Assembly (NCBI GenBank): GCA_963832895.1
Contig: CAWHVQ010000021.1
Location: 620,001-684,000 of the forward strand
Direction: 5' to 3'
Length of the DNA stretch: 64,000 bases
DNA from: JAMXLO01 sp963832895
GTDB taxonomy: Bacteria > Pseudomonadota > Alphaproteobacteria > Acetobacterales > Acetobacteraceae
Of this stretch, positions 26,694 to 34,526 are shown piece by piece. Each line of letters opens with the position of its first letter. Within the stretch, counting starts at the first letter, position 1. Below the pieces are notes generated by a model that was not told the DNA's origin, did no database searches, and saw nothing but the letters and a program-made list of their open reading frames with translations. The translations under genes and the position numbers were made by a program.

Positions 26694-28230
26694 TCAGGCG
26701 GCCAGTCCCATACTCTCCAAACCTTCCGCGACGAGATCCTGATCGCCCCGAGGTAGTGGCGCCGCGGCGGCGCACTGGGAAGCTTTGGCATCTGGATAGA
26801 GCCGTCGTATCGCAGCGAGGCTGCGGCTGGCCTCGGGCCTGTTGCCGTTAAGCAGGTGGATGGGACAAAGGACGCGGTGAGCCCAGCCAGCGGGTGGGTG
26901 GGTTTCGATGGCACGCGTCATCCAGCGAGCCGCTTCGCCGTAACGACCTAAATGAAGATATGCGCAACCCAGGCCGGCATAATTGTTGAACGCGAGCGGG
27001 TCGCGCGGCGCGAGGTCAAGCGAAATGGTGAACCGCTCTATCGCTGGTTCGGCTCGGCCACGGTAGATTTCCAGCCAGGCATTTCTGGCCCATGCCCACG
27101 CTGAACCTCCATTCAACCGTAGGGCATGGCGCGTCACGTTTTCGGCCATCTCGAGTTCGTGCGCGCAGGACAGTGCGTTGCCCAGGACAGCGAGCGTTGT
27201 ACTGTCGCCGCCGATCTTGAGAGCGCGCGAGGCCAGTTCCACGGAACGCACACGTTCCTGGGAGGTGTTGTCGGTGAACTGATAAACGGCACGTTGGGCA
27301 TGGCACCATGCCGCCCAGCGCGATTGCCAACGCGTGTTCGGGATCCCGGTCCAGCGCGCATTCAAGCAGATCGACCGCGCGTCGACTGCCGTCAGCACTG
27401 AGGGCGGTCGCGTGGGGCCACGCTTTCATGGTCATTTCCTGGACTGTCAGATCCGAATTGGATTTCAGTCGGACACGCTCTGCCTCCGCCGAACGAAGAC
27501 CCGGCTGCAAGACGGCGGACAGCGCCATCGCGAGGCGCTCTTGAAAGTATCCGCCCTCGCCATCTTCCGCATCCTGTTGAAACGCCAAGATATGGCGGCC
27601 GTTTTCCGCGTCCAGGAGTCGCAACATCGCACGCGGCGTGCCCTCATGCGCCCGGCAGACGCCACGTATGTGGTAGCGCGCCCTGTCGGGCCGATCCGTT
27701 ACGGCGAGACCCGACCTGACCAAGGCCGTTACAAGCGCATCAGTGATGTCACGGGCGATCATGGGGTCGATGCCGCGGGCTTCGATCGGCAACACTGCGA
27801 CAGGTGGATAATCGCGACTGGCGACGAACAGGAGCGGCGTATCCTGTTCTTGAAAATGAATTGAGGAACGGGCCAATGTCTGCGAGGGCCGCTCGCCGTA
27901 GCGCTGCCGGTACTGGCTTGAAAATCGACCGAGATGCGGAAATCCACAGCGCGACGCGATATCCGACACGGTCACGCCCTTGCCACCTCGCATAAAGTGC
28001 CTTCTCGCATGCTCCAACCGGATCGTTCGAAGAGCATCGATGGGAGTCTGACCGAGGAACGCCTGGAATTGTCGTTGCAGTGTCCGCGTGGAAACGCCGG
28101 CCAAACGAGCAAGATCAGCAAGGATTGCCGCCTTCGCGGGCGCCGCGTGCATGGCACGCAGCACACGCGCCAAACCACGGGGCAAGGCGCCGGTATCATG
28201 CGTCAGAGTTGGATCTCCTGGAAGCGACAT
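26694..28230 (-). pseudogene. AraC-type regulator fused to TolB-like and TPR regions, split by a one-base insertion
   Basis: Residues ~25-110 form an AraC helix-turn-helix pair (LARLAGVSTRTLQRQFQAF and VSDIASRCGFPHLGRFSSQY). Residues ~125-240 resemble the TolB-like sensor of CadC/adenylate-cyclase-type regulators (VAVLPIEARGIDPMIARDIT, then YHIRGVCRAHEGTPRAMLRL). The rest is TPR-like (LALSLD-type helices; NNYAGLGCAYLHLGRYGEAA, RAIETHPPAG). Frame A is lost after EHALAIAL; the TPRs continue in the next frame. Deleting one base of the CCC run at 27314-27316 joins them into about 511 aa. It is divergent from the methyltransferase gene, which is its most likely target. The signal sensed is unknown. 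Confidence 0.75.
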
Positions 28231-28486
28231 AGACCTGAGCCAAAGCACGACGATAGTTGAGCGTCATCCTTGATCGGGGTCCAGACGTTTCTCGCAACCG
28301 TCGGCGAGCGAGCCGAGAAAGTGGCGCCATACGACCAGCCTGACGCAATCTGGATACCGTCGGGGAGCGGTGAAGCGTGATCATCGTCACGCAAATGCCG
28401 TCGCGGCGATACTGTGGCGCCTCCGGCAGCGGCCGCGACAGGTTCGCTGATCGGGTCAATCCAACGACAAGAAAAGGCTGGCTCAC

Positions 28487-29302
28487 ATGACCACCAATTC
28501 GCCCCCCCTTGACTATACGCTCATCAAGCAGCGCCAGCAGGCTACATGGGCCGCCGGCGACTATTCAGTCATTGGCGTGACGCTGCAGATTGTCGGGGAG
28601 CGCATTTGCGAAGCCGTCGATATCCGTTCGGGCGAGCGTGTGCTCGATGTTGCCGCGGGCAACGGCAACGCGTCGCTCGCGGCGGCCAGGCATTGGTGCG
28701 AAGTCGTCGCGACCGATTATGTCGGCGATCTTCTCGATCGAGCCAAAGCGCGTGCCGCTGCCGAGGGACGATCAATCGAGTTCCGGGAAGCCGACGCAGA
28801 GGCGTTGCCATTCGCTGACGACAGCTTTGATGTCGTGCTCTCGACATTCGGTGTGATGTTCGCTCCCGATCAGGAAACGGCGGCGAGCGAACTCGTCCGC
28901 GTGTGCCGCCCGGGCGGTCGGATCGGATTGGCCAATTGGACCCCTGACGGGTTCGCGGGCGCATTGTTCCGGACCTTCGGCAAATATGTGCCTCCGCCTC
29001 CTGGGCTAAGGTCGCCCGCGCTCTGGGGCACGGAGCAACGGATCAATGATCTGTTCAAAGGCCATGACATTGTCGCGAGACGTCGTGATTTCGACTTTCG
29101 CTACAAATCCGCCGACCATTGGCTGGAGATTTCCAGAACGTCTTTCGGCCCCACCAATCGCGCCTTCGCTGCACTCGACATGGTCGGGCAGGAGGCATTG
29201 CAGGCGGAACTTATCGACCTGCTCGGTCGAATGAACCGGGGTGGAAACGGCACACTGATCGTACCAAGCGAATACCTCGAGATCGTGGTGACGAAACGCT
29301 AA
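28487..29302 (+). CDS. Class I SAM-dependent methyltransferase
   Basis: A 271-residue Rossmann-fold methyltransferase, UbiE/type-11 like. Seen here: motif I VLDVAAGNGNASLAAA (residues ~50-65), motif II VVATDYVGDLLDRAK, the acidic FREADAEALPFADDSFDVVLS (post-I/motif II) and LVRVCRPGGRIGLANW (motif III). Substrate unknown. It is divergently transcribed from the AraC-TPR regulator across ~256 bases, the classic arrangement of a regulator and its target. Two tandem hairpins follow its stop. Confidence 0.82.
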   Translation: MTTNSPPLDYTLIKQRQQATWAAGDYSVIGVTLQIVGERICEAVDIRSGERVLDVAAGNGNASLAAARHWCEVVATDYVGDLLDRAKARAAAEGRSIEFREADAEALPFADDSFDVVLSTFGVMFAPDQETAASELVRVCRPGGRIGLANWTPDGFAGALFRTFGKYVPPPPGLRSPALWGTEQRINDLFKGHDIVARRRDFDFRYKSADHWLEISRTSFGPTNRAFAALDMVGQEALQAELIDLLGRMNRGGNGTLIVPSEYLEIVVTKR

Positions 29303-29348
29303 CCCTGGTTGGTTGCTTCGGGTGGGTTGACGTGGTTCCGGACATTTA

Positions 29349-29400
29349 CCCCATCTCCTGCGCGGCGCAGGGGGCGGTGGGGTGCAGCGAAAGGCGCTGC
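29349..29400. terminator. Two tandem hairpins between the methyltransferase and paiB-like genes
   Basis: CCTGCG (29357-29362) and CGCAGG (29366-29371) form an inner stem inside CCCCA (29349-29353) and TGGGG (29378-29382). Directly after comes GCAGCG/CGCTGC around AAAGG (29384-29400). The block occupies most of the 130-base gap, is GC-rich and lacks a T-run. It may be a terminator or a member of the palindromic repeat class seen elsewhere in the window. Confidence 0.4.
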
Positions 29401-29432
29401 TATAACCCGTCCCGCCCACAAGGAGCCTGACC

Positions 29433-30044
29433 GTGTACATACCCCCGCTGCACAAGGAACACCGCATCGACGTGCTGCACGCTGCGATGCGCCAGACCGG
29501 CCTCGCCATACTGGTGACGCTGACGCAGGACGGGCTGATCGCGAGCCATGTACCGCTGCTGCTGGACGCGGACCCCGCCCCGTACGGCACGCTGGTCGGC
29601 CATCTCGCGCGGCCAAACCCGCAGGCGCGCGGTGCGGTCGGCGAGGCGCTGGCGATCTTTCAGGGCCCGGAGGCCTACATCACGCCGTCCTGGTACGCGA
29701 CCAAGCGCGAGAACGGCAAGGTCGTGCCGACCTGGAACTATGTGACGGTACATGCCTACGGCACGGTGGAGTTCTTCGACGACCGGGAGCGGCTGCGCGA
29801 CGTGGTGACGCGGCTGACCGAGCGGCAGGAGGCGCCGCGCGCCGAGCCCTGGGCCGTGACCGACGCGCCGGCCGATTTCATCGACGTCATGCTGAAAGGC
29901 ATCGTCGGCTTCACGCTGCCGATCTCGCGGCTCGAGGGTAAATGGAAGATGAGCCAGAACCGCCCGGCCGAGGACCGCGCGGGCGTGATCACCGGCCTGC
30001 AGTCGGACGGGCGCGAGGACGTGGCCGGGTTGATCCCCGGCTAG
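29433..30044 (+). CDS. FMN-binding negative transcriptional regulator, PaiB family
   Basis: A 203-residue PaiB-type split-barrel flavin-binding protein. In Bacillus PaiB represses sporulation and protease genes; in Proteobacteria the role is mostly unknown. Seen here: MYIPPLHKEHRIDVLHAAM, HVPLLLDADPAPYGTLVGHL, the conserved ITPSWYATKRENGKVVPTWN (FMN pocket) and IVGFTLPISRLEGKWKMSQN, which is the family's C-terminal signature. The start is the GTG at 29433 after AAGGAG. It stands alone between the methyltransferase and the phosphatase. Confidence 0.88.
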   Translation: MYIPPLHKEHRIDVLHAAMRQTGLAILVTLTQDGLIASHVPLLLDADPAPYGTLVGHLARPNPQARGAVGEALAIFQGPEAYITPSWYATKRENGKVVPTWNYVTVHAYGTVEFFDDRERLRDVVTRLTERQEAPRAEPWAVTDAPADFIDVMLKGIVGFTLPISRLEGKWKMSQNRPAEDRAGVITGLQSDGREDVAGLIPG

Positions 30045-30090
30045 GCCCGGGTTGCACCCGGACCCGCGGCACGGCCATAACGCCATCCCG

Positions 30091-30762
30091 ATGAAAAGCA
30101 TTTTCAAAGGCAACGTGAGCACCGCCGGCGGCCGCGCGCTCGCATGGGTCGATGCGCTGCTCGTCGACCATGCGGTGTTCCGCCTGGTCTGGAGCAACTT
30201 CGCCGCCGTCGCGCCCGGCCGTCTGTATCGTTGCAATCATCCGACGCCGGCGCGTCTTGCGGTGCTCACGCGTCGCTACGGCCTGAAGACATTGATCAAC
30301 CTGCGCGGCGAGACCGGCAATGGCTCCGATGCGCTGAGCCGTGAGGCTGCCCAGGCGCTCGGTCTGGAGTTCGTCGATGCGCCGCTGGACAGCCGCGGTG
30401 CACCGCAACGCGAACGGATCCTGCGGCTGTTCAACATCTTCGGGAAGATGCGTCCCCCCGCGCTGCTGCATTGCAAGTCGGGCGCGGATCGCGCTGGGCT
30501 CGCGGCCGGGCTGTTCGTGCTGTACCAGGGCGGCACCTCGCGCGAGGCACTGGCGCAGCTCTCGCTGCGCTTCGGCCATGTCAGACAGGCGCGGACTGGG
30601 GTGCTGGACGCATTCTTCCACCACTACGCGCGCGAAGCCGAGGGGCGGAAGCCATTCCTCGACTGGGTGCGCGAGGACTACGATCAGGCGGCCCTGCAGC
30701 GTGACTTTCGCGCCAACGGGTTGGCCAGCTTCATCAACGACTGGGTATTGGTGCACGAATAG
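30091..30762 (+). CDS. Dual-specificity / tyrosine-type protein phosphatase
   Basis: A 223-residue phosphatase from the ATG at 30091 (an in-frame TTG at 30052 would add 13 unconserved residues). Seen here: LYRCNHPTPARLAVLTRRYG, the strand TLINLRGETG, and the catalytic P-loop HCKSGADRAGL with nucleophile C128 and R134 (C-x5-R), then helices ending SFINDWVLVHE. The general-acid loop would lie in APLDSRGAP. It ends 2 bases before the Kdo-hydroxylase gene, so the two are a tight operon. The tight pairing suggests a lipid A/inner-core or sugar-phosphate substrate rather than a protein, but this is inference. Confidence 0.82.
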   Translation: MKSIFKGNVSTAGGRALAWVDALLVDHAVFRLVWSNFAAVAPGRLYRCNHPTPARLAVLTRRYGLKTLINLRGETGNGSDALSREAAQALGLEFVDAPLDSRGAPQRERILRLFNIFGKMRPPALLHCKSGADRAGLAAGLFVLYQGGTSREALAQLSLRFGHVRQARTGVLDAFFHHYAREAEGRKPFLDWVREDYDQAALQRDFRANGLASFINDWVLVHE

Positions 30763-30764
30763 CG

Positions 30765-31649
30765 ATGGAAGCAAGCGACGTTATCGAGCGACTGCCGATC
30801 GCGAACTGGCACGGTCCCTTCGAGCCGGCTGTACGGGCTCATGCGGTGGATGCACTGGAAGCCGGCCACGTGCTCGTGGCGCAGCTGCCATTCCACCTGT
30901 TGGCGGATGAGCGGTTCCTGCTGTCGCCCGCGGTCATGGGCAGCGAGCGCAAGAATATCAGCTTCGACGCGGCGACCGGCCGCACCGGCAACACGTCACT
31001 GTCCGGCGGCGAGGCCGAACGACTGCGAACGATGCTGCGCCGCTTTGCCTACATGGCGGAGCTGCTGCTCCGCGATCTCCTGCCCGGCTATGCGCCGGCG
31101 CTGCAGCGAGCGCGCACCAGTTTCCGTCCGGCGGAGATCGCTGGCCGCCAGTATTCGCGGCGACACGACGACAGGCTGCTGCACGTCGACGCGTTCCCGA
31201 GCCGCCCGATGCATGGCCAGCGGATTCTCCGCCTGTTCAGCAACGTTTCGGCGGACGGCGCACCGCGAGCCTGGCGCGTCGGAGAGCCATTCCCCGACTT
31301 TGCCCGCCAGTTCCTGCCGCGCACCGGGTCGGCGGTGCCGGGCAGCGCCTGGCTCCTGCAACGCCTGGGCATCACCAAGGGGCGGCGCAGTGAATACGAC
31401 CGGATCATGCTGCGCCTGCATGACACAGGGAAGCTCGATGCGGCCTACCAATCCGATGCGCCGCAGGCGGATCTGTCGTTCCCCGCCGGCACCACGTGGC
31501 TCTGCTTCACCGATCAGGTGCTGCACGCGGCGCTCGCCGGGCATTGCGCACTGGAACAGACCTTCCACCTGCCGGTCACGGCGATGGCGCATCAGGAGCG
31601 TTCGCCGCTGCGCGTGCTGGAGCGACTGGCCGGCCACGCGCTGACATAG
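30765..31649 (+). CDS. kdoO: Kdo hydroxylase family protein (Fe(II)/2-oxoglutarate dioxygenase)
   Basis: A 294-residue KdoO-like enzyme. In Burkholderia and Yersinia KdoO hydroxylates C3 of the outer Kdo of lipopolysaccharide, giving Ko. Seen here: RKNISFDAATGRTGN (62-76), the iron-binding HVDAFPSRPMHGQRILRLFS with H140 and D142, WRVGEPFPDFARQFLPR and the distal histidine in TDQVLHAALAGH (H254 or H260). Length is normal. The ATG at 30765 is 2 bases after the phosphatase stop. It acts on Kdo-lipid A at the cytoplasmic side of the inner membrane, if the family function holds. Confidence 0.85.
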   Translation: MEASDVIERLPIANWHGPFEPAVRAHAVDALEAGHVLVAQLPFHLLADERFLLSPAVMGSERKNISFDAATGRTGNTSLSGGEAERLRTMLRRFAYMAELLLRDLLPGYAPALQRARTSFRPAEIAGRQYSRRHDDRLLHVDAFPSRPMHGQRILRLFSNVSADGAPRAWRVGEPFPDFARQFLPRTGSAVPGSAWLLQRLGITKGRRSEYDRIMLRLHDTGKLDAAYQSDAPQADLSFPAGTTWLCFTDQVLHAALAGHCALEQTFHLPVTAMAHQERSPLRVLERLAGHALT

Positions 31650-31669
31650 CGCAACCGACCGGCGGCTCA

Positions 31670-32884
31670 TCAGGGGTCGTCCCGCCCAGGGATCAACCCG
31701 ACTGCGACCGCGGCGAGCACGCAGGCCAACGCGGCCACGACAAATGCCGCGGAAAGCGACCACGTGACCAACAGGCCGGCAAGCGCGGAACCCAGCGGGC
31801 CGCCGGCCATGTTCAGGCTCATCGATACGGAAAGGACGCGGCCAAGTTCCGCCGGATCGGTGCGTCGCTGGCGTAGCGTCAATACGCCGACATCGATAGG
31901 TCCTGCCGCCGCGCCGACCAACATCAATCCGAATGCCAGGCCGGCGATGCCGAAATCAGCGGCGATCGGCCATATCGCAACGGCGGTCACCAGCATGCCG
32001 AGCGCCATCACCTGGCACTCTCGGCCGGCGATGCGTCGATGGCCGGCGATAAGGGCCGCGATGCCACCAATGAGACCGAGGCCCGCCCAAAGCAGGCCCG
32101 CGACGGCGGCACCCGTACCGCCTGAGAACTGTCGCGCCGCGAATACCGGCACGACGACAGCCAGGATGCCCCATGAAACCTCATAGAGCGAATAGGACAC
32201 AGCAAGCCCGCGCAGAGAGGGGTGCCGCACGACACGCAGCACGCCTCCCCATGCCTCTGCCAGCAGCGGGCCGAGACGCGGCAGCCGGCCGCGCGGTCGG
32301 CGAACGGTGCCCACGCACCACGCAGCCGCCGCGTAGGTGAGAGCGATGATACCCAGAGCGAGCGCCGGTCCGCCAAAGCCCACAATTGCGCCGGCCAACG
32401 CAGGCCCGGCGATGTCAGACAGGCCATGGATCGCGGTGTCCAAGGCATTTGCACGCGCGAGTGCCGTCACCGGGACCAGACGCGGCAGCAGTGCTCGGAT
32501 GCCGGACATGGTTAGCGGACTGGTCAGCGAGAACACGCCGACCAGTGCGAGCAGCACCGGTGCGGTTGCCCAGCCAAGACGATCGACCGCGATCAACGCG
32601 ATCACGCATGCCGCGCTCGCCGCCATGTCCACGGTGATCGCCCAGACCGAACCAACCGCGTCTATGAGCGCACCGGCAACGGGGCTGAATGCCAGGCCAG
32701 GCGCAACTGCGGCAAAGGCCAGCCATCCGGCGAGGACCGGCGAGCCTGTCCGTGCCAGCGCGTACAGCACGATCGCCAGCGCGAACATGCGCCCCGCCAA
32801 GCGCGCCAACAGCGTCGCGAGCAACAGCGCGCGTACGTCGGTCGAGCCGAGGAGCGTGCGGTAAGAGAGCGGTTTCCCTGTCAT
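31670..32884 (-). CDS. Major facilitator superfamily transporter
   Basis: A 404-residue protein with about 12 hydrophobic helices, for example MFALAIVLYALARTG, VLAGWLAFAAVAPGLAFSP and the final AAFVVAALACVLAAVAVGLI. The MFS-typical loop is replaced by GALIDAVGSVWAITVDM, as in the MFS_3/enterobactin-exporter-like group. The substrate is unknown. The start is placed at the ATG at 32884. The frame is open upstream, but there it translates a palindromic repeat (FARSEAAKQCHHSAYSMGIA-like), which is not protein-coding. No clear ribosome site is visible because the repeat abuts the ATG. Confidence 0.85.
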   Translation of the reverse strand: MTGKPLSYRTLLGSTDVRALLLATLLARLAGRMFALAIVLYALARTGSPVLAGWLAFAAVAPGLAFSPVAGALIDAVGSVWAITVDMAASAACVIALIAVDRLGWATAPVLLALVGVFSLTSPLTMSGIRALLPRLVPVTALARANALDTAIHGLSDIAGPALAGAIVGFGGPALALGIIALTYAAAAWCVGTVRRPRGRLPRLGPLLAEAWGGVLRVVRHPSLRGLAVSYSLYEVSWGILAVVVPVFAARQFSGGTGAAVAGLLWAGLGLIGGIAALIAGHRRIAGRECQVMALGMLVTAVAIWPIAADFGIAGLAFGLMLVGAAAGPIDVGVLTLRQRRTDPAELGRVLSVSMSLNMAGGPLGSALAGLLVTWSLSAAFVVAALACVLAAVAVGLIPGRDDP

Positions 32885-32961
32885 TGCGAGGCGATGCGAC
32901 GAAGCAATTCCCATCGAGTATGCGCTATGATGGCATTGCTTCGCAGCTTCGCTCCTCGCAA
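32884..32961. repeat. REP-like inverted repeat filling the MFS/capA divergent promoter region
   Basis: Arm 1 (32884-32914, TTGCGAGGCGATGCGACGAA...) and arm 2 (32930-32961, ending TCGCTCCTCGCAA) are near reverse complements of ~31 bases around a 15-base loop. The core TTGCGAGGAGCGAAG/GCGACGAAGCAAT is the sort of dispersed palindrome widespread in alphaproteobacterial genomes. It occupies almost the whole 91 bases between the two divergent start codons. Confidence 0.75.
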
Positions 32962-32975
32962 ACACAGGATGCCTG

Positions 32976-34016
32976 ATGCCCACGATGATCCTCACCGGCG
33001 ACGTCAACCTGATGAATGTGGACGATGCCACCGTGCCGTTCGCACGCGTGCAGCAGGAGTTCCGCGCCGCCGACATCGTATTCAGCAATCTGGAATGCTG
33101 CCTCTATGATCCCCCGCGCGAGCACGCGACGGAGAATGAAGGCTTCTTCGCCTCGCCGCTGATCGGTGGCGAGGCGTTGCGCGCCGCGAGCATTGGCGTG
33201 GTCGGCATCGCCAACAACGTGAACTATGGCGACGCCGCGATCACTGCCTCCGTGACGCAGCTCGACGCACTGGGCATTCCGCACGCCGGCGCCGGTGCCA
33301 ACGCGGCCGCGGCGCGTGCCGGGGCCATCGTGGAACGCAACGGCATCCGCTATGGCTTTCTGCAACGCAGCTCGGTGTACTGGCCGACGAATCATGAGGC
33401 CGCCCCGAACACCACCGGCATCGCGGTAATCCGCGCTCACACGGCGTACCAAGTGCCAATGCACAAGACGCGCGCGGACATTCCGCCGATGAACCGCCCG
33501 GGCATTCCGCCGGTGATCATCACCTGGGCGGATCCCGATTACCTGCGCGCCTTCACCGAGGATATCTCGGCGCTGCGTTCGCAGGTCGATATCCTCGTCG
33601 CATCATGCCACTGGGGACTGCACAAGGAGGTTCTAGGCTACATGCGCGAGATCGGTCGCGCCGCGATAGACGCCGGTGCGGATCTGGTCATCGGACATGG
33701 GCCGCACTATTCGCTGCCGATCGAGGCGTATCGCGGCCGGCCAATCTTTTACGGCCTGGGCAGTTTCTCGTTCCATACCGGTCATGGCGGACGACGGCAT
33801 GGCGACTGGATCGGCATGATGGTGCGCGCGACCATCGCGGATAAGCGGATAGCAAGCGTCGGTGCGCAGTTCGTCCGTCACAACGAGCGCAACGAGACAG
33901 TCCCTTGCCGGCTGAACGATGAACGCGCCGAGTTCGCCGACATAAAGGCACGCAGCGCGACACACGGAACGCGCCTCATCGAACGCGGTGATGAAATGAT
34001 GATAGAGCCGGAGTAG
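32976..34016 (+). CDS. CapA/PgsA-type metallophosphatase-fold protein
   Basis: A 346-residue CapA-family protein. The founder is needed for poly-gamma-glutamate capsule export, but most members are uncharacterised. Seen here: ILTGDVNLMNVDD (the metallophosphatase-like GD motif), IVFSNLECCLYDPP, the GIANNVNYGDAAI segment in the place of the usual GxANNHxxD, VDILVASCHWGLHKEV and LVIGHGPHYSLPIEAYRGRP with GLGSFSFHTG. The N-x-H of the canonical ANNH motif is changed to NNVN, which may alter a metal ligand. There is no signal peptide. The start is ambiguous between 32976 and 32985. Confidence 0.82.
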   Translation: MPTMILTGDVNLMNVDDATVPFARVQQEFRAADIVFSNLECCLYDPPREHATENEGFFASPLIGGEALRAASIGVVGIANNVNYGDAAITASVTQLDALGIPHAGAGANAAAARAGAIVERNGIRYGFLQRSSVYWPTNHEAAPNTTGIAVIRAHTAYQVPMHKTRADIPPMNRPGIPPVIITWADPDYLRAFTEDISALRSQVDILVASCHWGLHKEVLGYMREIGRAAIDAGADLVIGHGPHYSLPIEAYRGRPIFYGLGSFSFHTGHGGRRHGDWIGMMVRATIADKRIASVGAQFVRHNERNETVPCRLNDERAEFADIKARSATHGTRLIERGDEMMIEPE

Positions 34017-34061
34017 CGCAACTCAGAGCGCGCGACGCCGGCACGCGGTCAATGGCACGCC

Positions 34062-34502
34062 TTACAGTTGCTTTGTCATATATACGCGGTCATAGCCCTT
34101 CTCGCTGACCCGATGCGTCTCGATGAAGCCGATGCGGCGATAGAGCGCGATGTTCTCGGTCATCAACGCGTGCGTATACAGGTGGATGGCGTCATGGCCG
34201 CGTCGGCGGGCCTCGGCTTCGGCGAATGCGACCAGTGCGCGGCCATGGCCCTTGCCCTGACAGCCAGGCAGGACCGCGACGTTGTCGAGCAGGAAACCTG
34301 CCCGCGTCTCCTCCAGCACGAGCACGCCGACGATGCGTCCAGCGTCATCCATTACCCAGGTCTGGCCGTTGGCGATGCGCTTGGCGTAATCGTCCAGCAT
34401 TGGGCCGGGTGGTTTGCCGATGCGAGCGATGTAGTGTGCATACGCGGCCTGGACGACGTCGCGCACGACGGAAGAATCATGATGACGGGCAACGCGGATC
34501 AT
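34062..34502 (-). CDS. GNAT family N-acetyltransferase
   Basis: A 146-residue GCN5-type acetyltransferase from the ATG at 34502. Seen here: the core AGFLLDNVAVLPGCQGKGHGRALVAFAEAEA with the acetyl-CoA P-loop QGKGHG, then HLYTHALMTENIALYRRIGF and ETHRVSEKGYDRVYM, which is common in small-molecule acetyltransferases. The substrate is unknown. An upstream in-frame ATG (34526) would overlap the ppx stop region and adds 8 residues. It lies directly downstream of ppx, probably the last gene of the hdaA-ppk-ppx transcript. Confidence 0.83.
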   Translation of the reverse strand: MIRVARHHDSSVVRDVVQAAYAHYIARIGKPPGPMLDDYAKRIANGQTWVMDDAGRIVGVLVLEETRAGFLLDNVAVLPGCQGKGHGRALVAFAEAEARRRGHDAIHLYTHALMTENIALYRRIGFIETHRVSEKGYDRVYMTKQL

Positions 34503-34526
34503 GGCGGTAGCCGAGACACGTACCAA

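Noticed and set aside
28196..28486. A 96-codon minus-strand frame between the AraC regulator and the methyltransferase
   Set aside because: Arg/Leu-rich, no homology seen, and it would occupy the divergent promoter region.
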